Below are positions 44,860 through 52,238 of a stretch of 64,000 nt of DNA, one piece after another. Position 1 is the stretch's first letter. Each line of letters opens with the position of its first letter. The stretch comes from Arthrobacter sp. ISL-85 (GTDB taxonomy: Bacteria; Actinomycetota; Actinomycetes; Actinomycetales; Micrococcaceae): the NCBI RefSeq assembly GCF_018613675.1, contig NZ_JAGGPQ010000017.1, forward strand, positions 124,001-188,000. Direction: 5' to 3'. Below the pieces are notes generated by a model. That model was not told the DNA's origin and made no database searches. It saw only the letters and a list, made by a program, of their open reading frames with translations. The position numbers were made by a program, and so were the translations under genes.

Positions 44860-46315
44860 GGGACCTTGCTTTCGAATGAGCGAGCGAAACGGCAGGCCGG
44901 CGCGGGTTCGGACGGAACCGGTCGGGTGCGTTGGCGAAAGGGCCGCCGTGCGGGTCATCAAGATGGTGGCGCCGGATGGGGTCGTACGTGGGGTTGTAGA
45001 TATCCCAGACGACGCGTGCCATGAGGTAGCCCACCGCGGCCATGTGTGCGGCTACGGCGAGGACGTAGTAGGGCATGTCCAGGTTGTGCTGGGAAGAACC
45101 TGCGCTGGTCACCTGACCAAGGTACATCCAGATTGCGGCCCAATGCAGGGCTTCGATGCCCTGCCAGACCAGGAAGTCGCGCCACCGCGGCCTGGCCAGG
45201 GCCAGCAGCGGAATGAGCCACACCACGTACTGCGGCGAATAGACCTTGCTGGTCATGATGAAGGCAGCCACGATAAGGAATGCGAGTTGGGCCAGGCGCG
45301 GGCGGCGGCGGGCCGTCAGGGCTACAGCGGCAATGCCGGCGCAGGCCGCCACAAAGAGCCCCGCGGACAGGACGCTGACCCCTTCGGCACCCAGCCCGGA
45401 CCAGCCCAGCCTGTCCGCCACAAGGTTGTAGGCGAACCAGGCCGAGCTGTACCCGGCACCCCGTTCGGCGCTGTACTGGAAAAAATAGGTCCAGCCGGAA
45501 AAGTTGGCGAGGGCGAACGGCAGGTTGACCACCAGCCACGTGGCACCCGCGCTGCCGGCGGTCACCAGCAGCGGGCGCCATCTTCCCGTGCGCACCGCAA
45601 GCAGCAGGATGGCCCCGAGCACCAGCACCGGATACAGCTTGGTAGCCGTGGCCAGGCCGATCAGCACCCCGGCGGGAACAAGGCGCTGCCGGGCGAAAAA
45701 GTACATGCCCAGCGCCAGGAGGAACACCGCCCAGAGATCCCAGTTGATGGTTCCGGCCAGCACGATTCCCGGCGCAACCGCCACCATGGCGGCGTCCCAG
45801 GGGCGGCGGCCGGGCATGCGGGCGATCACCAGAACGGTGAGCATGGCCACCACCGCCAGCAGCACGGTGTTGATATCGAAGTAGGCCAGCGCCCGGGCGT
45901 TGGCATCTCCGCCAGGCACCAGCCATGCCGTCAGCCCCGCAATCAACCCGAGGAGCACCGGGTATTCGAATTGGCTGCCGCTGCCCAGGATGGGAAAGAT
46001 TCCTGCCGCCATGCCACGGTTCCGGAACAGCTCGGGGAAGTCCGAGTAGCAGGTGGCATAAAACTGCGTGGGCGTCTCCCACCCGTTGACCCTGCAATAT
46101 CCCTTCAGCAGGATCCCCAGCAGGGCGGCCAGCGCCGTGAGGACCACGAGCACCCGCTCCACAGTGAAGATGCCCGGGGTGACCACGCCGGGATCGGCCC
46201 TGGTGCCCAGCGGGCCGCCGATCACCTCCGTGAATTTCCGCAACAGGGCATCACTGCGGCTGGGCACCACGATGCGGGGCCGTCGTCCATCCTCCGGCGG
46301 CTGGGTCTCGTGCAT
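44852..46315 (-). CDS. GT87-type polyprenyl-phosphate mannosyltransferase-like membrane protein
   Basis: 487 residues with about 11-12 membrane segments. INWDLWAVFLLALGMYFFAR and LATATKLYPVLVLGA correspond to the GT87 (DUF2029) mannosyltransferase signature: enzymes that use polyprenyl-phosphate mannose on the extracytoplasmic face, such as PimE. VVWDIYNPTYDPIR lies at the cytoplasmic C terminus. Immediately upstream are two small ORFs and a hairpin-rich stretch (46364-47077), which may form its leader. The gene precedes the FAD oxidoreductase (8-bp overlap). Acceptor not known. Confidence 0.85.
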   Translation of the reverse strand: MHETQPPEDGRRPRIVVPSRSDALLRKFTEVIGGPLGTRADPGVVTPGIFTVERVLVVLTALAALLGILLKGYCRVNGWETPTQFYATCYSDFPELFRNRGMAAGIFPILGSGSQFEYPVLLGLIAGLTAWLVPGGDANARALAYFDINTVLLAVVAMLTVLVIARMPGRRPWDAAMVAVAPGIVLAGTINWDLWAVFLLALGMYFFARQRLVPAGVLIGLATATKLYPVLVLGAILLLAVRTGRWRPLLVTAGSAGATWLVVNLPFALANFSGWTYFFQYSAERGAGYSSAWFAYNLVADRLGWSGLGAEGVSVLSAGLFVAACAGIAAVALTARRRPRLAQLAFLIVAAFIMTSKVYSPQYVVWLIPLLALARPRWRDFLVWQGIEALHWAAIWMYLGQVTSAGSSQHNLDMPYYVLAVAAHMAAVGYLMARVVWDIYNPTYDPIRRHHLDDPHGGPFANAPDRFRPNPRRPAVSLAHSKARSHA

Positions 46316-46363
46316 GGGATCGAGCTTACAGCCGGCCCCTTCCCCCAGGACCGGGACCGGCTG

Positions 46364-46495
46364 TCAGCGCAGGCCGCCTACCTGCTGGTGCATCAGCACG
46401 AAGACGTCATTCCGATGCTGCTCCAGCAGCTCAATGTTCAGGGAACTGCGGCGCAGCAGGGGGCGGGACAGAAGTCTCATGATTCTTTGCATCAA
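46364..46495 (-). CDS. Small ORF (43 codons) with perfect ribosome-binding site
   Basis: On the minus strand, AAGGAGG (46505-46511) precedes TTG 46495 by 9 nt and ATG 46492 by 12 nt. The frame encodes MQRIMRLLSRPLLRRSSLNI and continues to QQVGGLR with a TGA stop at 46364-46366, giving 42-43 residues. It is basic at the N terminus and amphipathic, with no cysteine or membrane helix. It ends 48 bp before the GT87 start. Strong ribosome-binding site, protein-like composition and position support expression, but I recognise no family; a leader peptide or small regulatory protein are options. Confidence 0.55.
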   Translation of the reverse strand: MMQRIMRLLSRPLLRRSSLNIELLEQHRNDVFVLMHQQVGGLR

Positions 46496-46556
46496 AGGAA
46501 ACCACCTCCTTTCTTCAAACTTCAGGCAGGAAAAAATTGCATGGCGGATCAGCGCC

Positions 46557-46748
46557 GCTTTTCGTCTGCAAAAGCCCGTGAATCACGGCAAGGAGATTCC
46601 CGAAAGGGAATTAAAGGGAATTGTGCGGAAAGCACAATTAAATGGATCGCCTGTAAAGTCCTCCGAATACATGACTGTTCGGAGGCAAAGTGAGGGCTGC
46701 ATCAGCGGCTGGTCTGCGGAGTCAGCAGAAGCATGTCCGTTCGGACGT
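46557..46748. ncRNA. Run of six tandem hairpins: candidate structured RNA or leader element
   Basis: Perfect stems seen: GCTTTT/AAAAGC (46557-46575); CCGTG/CACGG (46576-46588) directly adjacent; ATTCCC-GAAA-GGGAAT (46596-46611); AATTGTGC-GGAAA-GCACAATT (46619-46639); CCTCCGAA/TTCGGAGG (46660-46685); and ATGTCC-GTTC-GGACGT, with one G-U pair (46733-46748). The tetraloop C-GAAA-G is a GNRA type on the plus strand. The stretch is AT-rich for this genome and lies between two small ORFs, upstream of GT87. The strand of any RNA is unclear: plus gives the GNRA loop, minus would be part of the downstream mRNA leader. Whether it is transcribed is unknown. Confidence 0.5.
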
Positions 46749-46792
46749 AAAAGGAACCTGAGCAGCGGTCCCGCCGGAAAGGCTGGCGCCGG

Positions 46793-46927
46793 TTAGCGGC
46801 GTCGCAGCAAGCCCGGGGAGACGGCAGGCCGCCCGGTGCCCGAATTGACCGAGGCAACGCATGCGGAATCAGCAAAAGCCGGGAATGCATTGACGGTGGC
46901 ATTCCATTCGCCAGTCAAAGTCATCAT
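46793..46927 (-). CDS. Small ORF (44 codons) with perfect ribosome-binding site
   Basis: On the minus strand, AAGGAGG (46936-46942) lies 8 nt before ATG 46927, an optimal spacing; a second ATG (46924) follows. The frame, MMTLTGEWNATVNAFPAFAD onward, ends in LLRRR and a TAA stop at 46793-46795. It has one cysteine and no signal peptide or membrane segment that I can recognise. It shares its exceptional ribosome-binding site with the ORF at 46364-46495 and is separated from it by the hairpin run. Family unknown; the composition would also fit a secreted or precursor peptide. Confidence 0.5.
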   Translation of the reverse strand: MMTLTGEWNATVNAFPAFADSACVASVNSGTGRPAVSPGLLRRR

Positions 46928-46972
46928 TATCCCAACCTCCTTCTTTGCTGTCCGCTGCGTGGATTGCGATGC

Positions 46973-47077
46973 GGCCTGGAACCCAGGCCGATCACCATGG
47001 GGTCAGGAATAAAGGTATCGCAGGATTCGGCGAATTGCCAGCAATTCGCAGAGGAAAAAGTAGAACTTTCCGGAAAG
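46973..47077. promoter_or_regulatory. Hairpin cluster upstream of the small ORFs
   Basis: GGCCTGG/CCAGGCC (46973-46989, 3-nt loop), GCGAATTGC-CA-GCAATTCGC (47030-47049, 9-bp stem) and CTTT-CCGG-AAAG (47066-47077). The first follows the histidine-phosphatase gene on the minus strand and could act as its terminator, though no T-run is obvious. The promoter of the small-ORF unit should lie in this stretch. Confidence 0.45.
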
Positions 47078-47083
47078 AAAGGT

Positions 47084-47668
47084 TTACAGGCCCCAACGGA
47101 CAATAGCGGGTGTCTTTTTATCCCAGCCCAGGGTGCAGACCTTGGCCGTCCCCAGGACAAAGTGCCGGCCCTCCGCAGGCGGCAGTTCCAGCCAGCGCGC
47201 GGTGAGGATCCGGGAGAAATGCCCGTGCGCCACGATCAGCACGTTATCCATCCCGGATTCCAGGATCCGGCCGATAATCTTGTCCGCCCTGGCGGCGACC
47301 TCGTCCAGCGTCTCACCGTTGGGCACGCCATGGGTCCAGATCAGGTAGTCGGGGTTGTCCTTGCGGATCAGGTCGGAGCTGATCCCTTCGTAGTCGCCGT
47401 AGTTCCACTCCACGGCCAGCGGCTCGTGCCGGGCGTCGGGGAAGCCGGCAAGTTCGGCGGTCCGCCGTGCCCGGCGCAGCGGCGAGGTGAGCACCAGGTC
47501 GAAATCAACGCCGTCCAGCACCTTCCGGGCCTCGACGGCCTGCTGTTCGCCTTCCACGGTCAGCGGGAGATCGGTCAGGCCGGTGTACTGCCCGCTTTTG
47601 GACCACTCGGTCTCACCGTGGCGGAGGATCCAGAGTTGCGGGCGCGGGGCAAAGGCGGGGTTGGTCAC
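47084..47668 (-). CDS. Histidine phosphatase family protein (phosphoglycerate-mutase-like)
   Basis: 194 residues. LRHGETEWSKSGQYTG provides the phospho-acceptor histidine (RHGE) at about 16, and NVLIVAHGHFSR the second histidine late in the protein. SPLRRARRTAEL is the conserved arginine region. Members hydrolyse phosphate esters of sugars or nucleotides; this size suits acid phosphatase or phosphoglycerate-mutase-like enzymes of the bacterial branch. The start overlaps the stop of the CCA-adding enzyme (ATGA). Substrate unknown. Confidence 0.9.
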   Translation of the reverse strand: MTNPAFAPRPQLWILRHGETEWSKSGQYTGLTDLPLTVEGEQQAVEARKVLDGVDFDLVLTSPLRRARRTAELAGFPDARHEPLAVEWNYGDYEGISSDLIRKDNPDYLIWTHGVPNGETLDEVAARADKIIGRILESGMDNVLIVAHGHFSRILTARWLELPPAEGRHFVLGTAKVCTLGWDKKTPAIVRWGL

Positions 47669-49173
47669 TTGGACTCCTCAACGGGTGAAGGTTCGACGAC
47701 GGCGGGAGAGGCTTCGGCCCCAGGTCCTGCAGGTGCTGATTCAGGCTGTTCCGCCCACCAGCGGAGCAGGCGTGCCTCCGCTTCTTCGGTGGGCAGCGGT
47801 CCGTATTCCATCCGTTCATTTAGAAGGAATTTGTAGGCGCGGCCCACCACGGGCCCGGGCTTGAGTCCCAGCAGCGCCATGATCCGCGCACCGTCCAGGT
47901 CCGGGCGCACGGCGTCCAGGGACTCCTGTTCCCGGAGGGCGGCAATCCGTGCTTCAAGGTCGTCGTAGGCGAAGGCCAGGCGTTCGGACTTTCGCTGGTT
48001 CCTGGTGGTGACGTCGGAGCGGGTCAGCCGGTGCAGGCGTTCGAGCAGCGGCCCGGCGTCCGTGACATAGCGCCGGACGGCGGAGTCGCTCCAGCCGGCG
48101 TCGCCGTAGCCGTAGAAGCGCATATGGAGTTCCACCAGCCGCGCCACGGCCTTGGTGGTGTCGTTGTCGAACCGCAAAGCCTTCATCCGCTTGCTGGTGA
48201 GCTTGGCACCCACCATGTCGTGGTGGCGGAAGCTCACCGCGCCGCCCGGTTCGAAGCGGCGCGTGGCCGGCTTCCCGACGTCGTGCATCAATGCTGCAAA
48301 GCGCAGCACGAAGTCCGGCCCGGGCACAGGGCCCTCCACGTCCGTTTCAAGCTCGGCTGCCTGTTCCAGGACCTGCAGGGAGTGCTGGTAGACGTCCTTG
48401 TGCCGGTGGTGCTCGTCGGATTCGAGGCGGAGGGCGGAGACCTCGGGCAGCACGTGCTCGGCCAGGCCGGTGTCCACCAGGAGGTCGATGCCTGTCCGGG
48501 GGCGGGACCCACAGACCAGCTTGACCAGTTCGTCCCGCACCCGCTCCGCGGAAATGATCTTGATCCGGTCGGCCATGCCCGTCATGGCATCCCGGACGTC
48601 GTCGCTGACGGTGACCCCCAGCTGGGCGGCGAACCGGGCCGCACGCATCATGCGCAGCGGGTCGTCAGAGAAGGATGCTTCCGGCGAACCCGGGGTGGCC
48701 AGCACGGAGGCGTGGAGGTCCCGCACACCGCCGAAAGGGTCCACCAGCTCCATGGAAGGCAGCTTGAGGGCCATGGCGTTGATGGTGAAATCCCGGCGCA
48801 GCAGGTCGTCGGTCAGCGAGGAACCAAAAGCCACCACTGGTTTCCGGGAGTCGGGATCGTAAGCCTCTGCCCGGTAGGTGGTGATCTCGATCTGGAATCC
48901 GGCCTTTCGCATGCCGATGGTGCCGAAGGCCCGGCCGATCTCCCAAAAGTTGTCGGCCCACTTCTTGATGAGTGCCACAGTCTGGTCCGGGGTGGCGTCA
49001 GTGGTGAAGTCCAGGTCGGGGGAGGTCCGGCCCAGGAAGAGGTCGCGCACCGGACCGCCCACAAGCGACAGCTCGTGGCCGGCGTCCACGAAGCGCTGCC
49101 CGAGCTCCAGGACCACCGGGGGCACCTTGAAGTCGACAGTGTGGGAATCAGTCTTGTGATGTGCGTGCGCCAT
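47665..49173 (-). CDS. CCA tRNA nucleotidyltransferase
   Basis: 502 residues, typical of actinobacterial CCA-adding enzymes. The class II nucleotidyltransferase motif is LVGGPVRDLFLGRTSPDLDF (metal-binding DLD). RAARFAAQLG and ERVRDEL are the RNA/nucleotide recognition blocks. An HD domain (LMHDVGKPATRRFEPGG) follows, with hydrolase activity in some members. It repairs or adds the 3' CCA of tRNA in the cytoplasm. It is divergent from the Nudix gene at 49334 and overlaps the phosphatase gene downstream. I leave the gene symbol blank because actinobacterial names vary (cca/pcnA). Confidence 0.95.
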   Translation of the reverse strand: MAHAHHKTDSHTVDFKVPPVVLELGQRFVDAGHELSLVGGPVRDLFLGRTSPDLDFTTDATPDQTVALIKKWADNFWEIGRAFGTIGMRKAGFQIEITTYRAEAYDPDSRKPVVAFGSSLTDDLLRRDFTINAMALKLPSMELVDPFGGVRDLHASVLATPGSPEASFSDDPLRMMRAARFAAQLGVTVSDDVRDAMTGMADRIKIISAERVRDELVKLVCGSRPRTGIDLLVDTGLAEHVLPEVSALRLESDEHHRHKDVYQHSLQVLEQAAELETDVEGPVPGPDFVLRFAALMHDVGKPATRRFEPGGAVSFRHHDMVGAKLTSKRMKALRFDNDTTKAVARLVELHMRFYGYGDAGWSDSAVRRYVTDAGPLLERLHRLTRSDVTTRNQRKSERLAFAYDDLEARIAALREQESLDAVRPDLDGARIMALLGLKPGPVVGRAYKFLLNERMEYGPLPTEEAEARLLRWWAEQPESAPAGPGAEASPAVVEPSPVEESK

Positions 49174-49333
49174 AGTTCCTTAAGCTTGGCAGAAACCTGC
49201 GCCTTGGCAGTCCAAAAACGCGTCACGATCCGCGCTGATTGGCCCTCCCCTCCGGAAAGTGCGTCATATCCCGTCCATGTTGGTGTCATGTTCCGGTCAT
49301 CACGGGAGGGCAACAGTCGTTAGAGTGGACTCC

Positions 49334-49882
49334 ATGGCCCATCCAGTACCGAGCGCTCCAGGCAGGAGGACAAACGCACCATTGCCGTCGGCAATCGGTG
49401 CGCACGTTGCCCCTGCCCAGCATTCGGCACCGGCATCGCTGCCCACGGTGGAGGAAGTCTCCGCCGGGGGCGTTGTGGTGGACACGTCCGACGCCGAATT
49501 GAGGGTGGCGATTATTGCCCGCCTTAACAGGGGTGGACGCCTTGAGTGGTGCCTGCCCAAAGGTCATCCGGAGGGCAAGGAAAACAACGAAGAGGCCGCG
49601 GTCCGGGAAATTGCCGAGGAAACGGGCATCGAGGGGACCATCCTGGCACCGCTGGGCAGCATCGACTACTGGTTCACCGTCAGCGGCCACCGGGTCCACA
49701 AGACCGTGCACCATTACCTCCTGCGCGCCACGGGCGGCGAGCTCACCATCGAGAACGATCCCGACCAGGAAGCCGTAGACGTCGCCTGGGTGCCTATCCA
49801 GGAGCTGGCCCGGAAGCTGTCCTTCCCCAACGAACGCCGCATCGCCGACCTCGCCCGCGAGGTCCTGCCCGGGCACCTCTAA
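49334..49882 (+). CDS. Nudix hydrolase
   Basis: 182 residues from ATG 49334; in-frame GTG 49325 or ATG 49259 are possible but less likely. A Pro/Ala-rich tail of about 45 residues precedes the domain. The Nudix box is GHPEGKENNEEAAVREIAEE followed by TGI, with the catalytic glutamates in place; VSAGGVVVDT is the usual strand before it. Such enzymes hydrolyse nucleoside diphosphate derivatives, often as housecleaning. The position next to the CCA gene and MurJ is widely conserved in actinobacteria. Substrate unknown. Confidence 0.93.
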   Translation: MAHPVPSAPGRRTNAPLPSAIGAHVAPAQHSAPASLPTVEEVSAGGVVVDTSDAELRVAIIARLNRGGRLEWCLPKGHPEGKENNEEAAVREIAEETGIEGTILAPLGSIDYWFTVSGHRVHKTVHHYLLRATGGELTIENDPDQEAVDVAWVPIQELARKLSFPNERRIADLAREVLPGHL

Positions 49883-49933
49883 GCCAGCCCGCCGCCGTCG
49901 CCATTGCGGTGTTAAGTGCCGGCGGGTGAGACG

Positions 49934-52075
49934 ATGAAGTCGATGTCAGCTACCAACTTTCCTTCCGACCGGTCCGGCCGGCCCGATGACGCCGCACCTG
50001 ACGGCGTGCCCCCAGAGCCGGCAGCCCCGGACCTCGCGGAGCCCGCAGCGGCAGGCGTCAGCGAGACCCGTTCCAGCGCCATCATGGCTGCGGGTACGCT
50101 CGTGTCCCGTTTCCTGGGCTTCGGCAAGACCTGGATGCTCGGCACCGCCCTGGGCCTCGGTTCAACGGTCAATGACACGTTCATCAACGCCAACAACCTG
50201 CCCAACCTGATCTTCCTCCTGGTGGCCGGCGGCGTGTTCAACGCCGTGCTGGTACCTCAGATCATCAAGGCCAGCAAGGCCCCGGACAGGGGAGCGGACT
50301 ACATCAGCCGGCTGCTGACACTCGCTGTCCTGCTCCTGTTCGGCCTGACGGCTCTGGTCACCCTGGCGGCACCGGGGGTCATCGAACTGACCACCCAGGG
50401 CTACTCGCCACAGCAAAAAGCCCTCGCGGTCACCTTTGCCTTCTGGTGCCTCCCGCAGATCTTCTTCTACGGCCTCTACGCCCTGCTTACCCAGGTCCTG
50501 AACGCCAACGGCGCGTTCGGCCCTGCCATGTGGGCGCCCATCCTGAACAATGTGGTGGCCATCGCAGGCCTGGGGATGTTCATTTGGGTTTTCGGCACCA
50601 ACGAGTTCAGCCGGCACACTTTGGACAACTGGGGGTCCACGCAGACGCTGCTGATCGCCGGGTTCTCCACCATTGGTGTGCTGTCGCAGACTGCCATCCT
50701 GCTGGTGCCGGTTTTCCGTCTGAAGCTGGGACTCCGGCCGCGTTTTGGCTGGCGCGGCGTGGGCCTGGGCCACGCGGCCAGGCTGAGCGTGTGGACGCTC
50801 CTGACGGCCGCCGTCGGGCAGCTGGCCTTCCTGTATGTCATGCGTATCGCCACCATCCCCGGTGCGGAGCGTATCCGGCTGCAGCAGGCGGGGGACCCCT
50901 CGGCGTCCACCCTTCCCGGCAACGCGGTCCTTGAAGTCGCCAGCCAGCTGTACCTGCTGCCCCATTCGATCATTGCGCTGTCCCTGGCCACCGTGCTGTT
51001 CAACCGCATGACCCGAGCCTCCCAGGAGGGCAACCGGGCGGAACTGCGGGATGCCCTGTCGCACGGGCTGCGGACCATGGCCGTAGCCACTGTTTTTGGT
51101 GCCTTGGCGCTGTTCGCCCTGGCAGGTCCGCTGGGCATGTTTTTCTCGGGCGGCCTGCGCCAGGACGGCGTCATGCTGGCCCAGACGCTGACCATCCTGG
51201 CCCTCAGCACCCCGTTCATGAGTGCCAACTTCATGATGTCCCGCGTGTTCTACGCCAACGAGGACGCCCGCACGCCCTTCTACGTCCAGCTGCTCCTCGC
51301 CGTGGTGTACGTGGCCGGCGCCTTCGCCATCCAGTTCCTGCCGGTGGGCCGGATCATCTACGCAGTCGCCGTCCTGTATATGGTGGGCAACATCCTGTCC
51401 GTGGTCATCAGCGCATTCTTCCTGCGCCGCATGCTGGGCAGCCTCGACGGTCCGCGGATTGCCAACTCGTACATCCGCATGGGGTACGCGGCCCTGGGTT
51501 CGGCCATCGCCGGTGCCGTTGCCCTGTGGCTCATGGGCAGCTACAACCCCGACGGCTTCGCGTGGAGCGGGCGCCTCCAGGCGCTGGTGACGCTCGTGGT
51601 GGCGGGCCCGGTCATGCTGGCCGTCTACTTCCTCCTCCTTCGCGTGTTCCGCGTCTCTGAACTGAGCGACATGCTCCGGCCCCTGCTGGGAAGGTTTGGC
51701 CGGGGTGGCCCGGCTTCCGCTCCGGAAGCCGGGGACGCGCCGTCGCCCTCTCCCTCCGCCGGTCCCTCCGCTGACCGCCCGGAACGGGCCACAACATCCG
51801 TGGACACCGGCCTCATTCCCCGAATTTCCGGGGAGTTCGACGCCGTGTCCTTCCGTGCCGGCCCAGATCCCCAACGAGGGGCCCGCCGCCAGGACACGTA
51901 CGACGACGGTGCGCGGCAGGGTGCCGAAGGAGCCTACCTGCCGGGCGAGGACCAGCCAAGCACCGCACGGGGCGGCCTGCTGAGTGAACAGATTCCACTT
52001 CCCGGCCGGCGCACCTACCAAGGCAAGGCCGGCGAGAACCCATTTTTCAGCAGCCGGCGGAAGCGCAGAAAGTAG
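49934..52075 (+). CDS. murJ: MurJ lipid II flippase (murein biosynthesis integral membrane protein)
   Basis: 713 residues from ATG 49934 (GTG 49916 in frame is less likely). About 50 disordered residues precede SAIMAAGTLVSRFLGFGKTW, the start of the MOP/MurJ fold, with about 14 membrane helices up to residue 580. FINANNLPNLIFLLVAGG and LLPHSIIALSLATVLFNR are characteristic. It moves lipid II across the membrane for peptidoglycan synthesis. A polar cytoplasmic tail of about 120 residues with PGEDQPSTARGG follows. The pseudokinase encoded next is separate, unlike in Mycobacterium tuberculosis, where it is fused to MviN. Confidence 0.94.
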   Translation: MKSMSATNFPSDRSGRPDDAAPDGVPPEPAAPDLAEPAAAGVSETRSSAIMAAGTLVSRFLGFGKTWMLGTALGLGSTVNDTFINANNLPNLIFLLVAGGVFNAVLVPQIIKASKAPDRGADYISRLLTLAVLLLFGLTALVTLAAPGVIELTTQGYSPQQKALAVTFAFWCLPQIFFYGLYALLTQVLNANGAFGPAMWAPILNNVVAIAGLGMFIWVFGTNEFSRHTLDNWGSTQTLLIAGFSTIGVLSQTAILLVPVFRLKLGLRPRFGWRGVGLGHAARLSVWTLLTAAVGQLAFLYVMRIATIPGAERIRLQQAGDPSASTLPGNAVLEVASQLYLLPHSIIALSLATVLFNRMTRASQEGNRAELRDALSHGLRTMAVATVFGALALFALAGPLGMFFSGGLRQDGVMLAQTLTILALSTPFMSANFMMSRVFYANEDARTPFYVQLLLAVVYVAGAFAIQFLPVGRIIYAVAVLYMVGNILSVVISAFFLRRMLGSLDGPRIANSYIRMGYAALGSAIAGAVALWLMGSYNPDGFAWSGRLQALVTLVVAGPVMLAVYFLLLRVFRVSELSDMLRPLLGRFGRGGPASAPEAGDAPSPSPSAGPSADRPERATTSVDTGLIPRISGEFDAVSFRAGPDPQRGARRQDTYDDGARQGAEGAYLPGEDQPSTARGGLLSEQIPLPGRRTYQGKAGENPFFSSRRKRRK

Positions 52076-52238
52076 CCCATGTGTGTCCCGGCGGCCGTCT
52101 TCTCCGCGGCCGTCCGTAGCGGATCGGCTAGGATCGAACAGGTACAGGGGTAGTTGCATTCAGGGTTTGCCGTGCGCGGCGCCTGAAGGGCGGTTGCGTC
52201 ATCGAGGCCGGCGATCCCGGACAGTCTAGGAGGAACAC

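Noticed and set aside
46557..46748. CsrA/RsmA-titrating RNA
   Set aside because: GGA in one loop fits the idea, but the other loops lack GGA and CsrA is not generally present in these bacteria.
49174..49333. tRNA or small RNA between the CCA enzyme and Nudix genes
   Set aside because: No cloverleaf or strong hairpin was found; it looks like an ordinary divergent promoter region.
50162..52159. 665-codon minus-strand ORF over murJ
   Set aside because: Antisense shadow of murJ; Gly/His/Gln/Val-rich composition without any motif.
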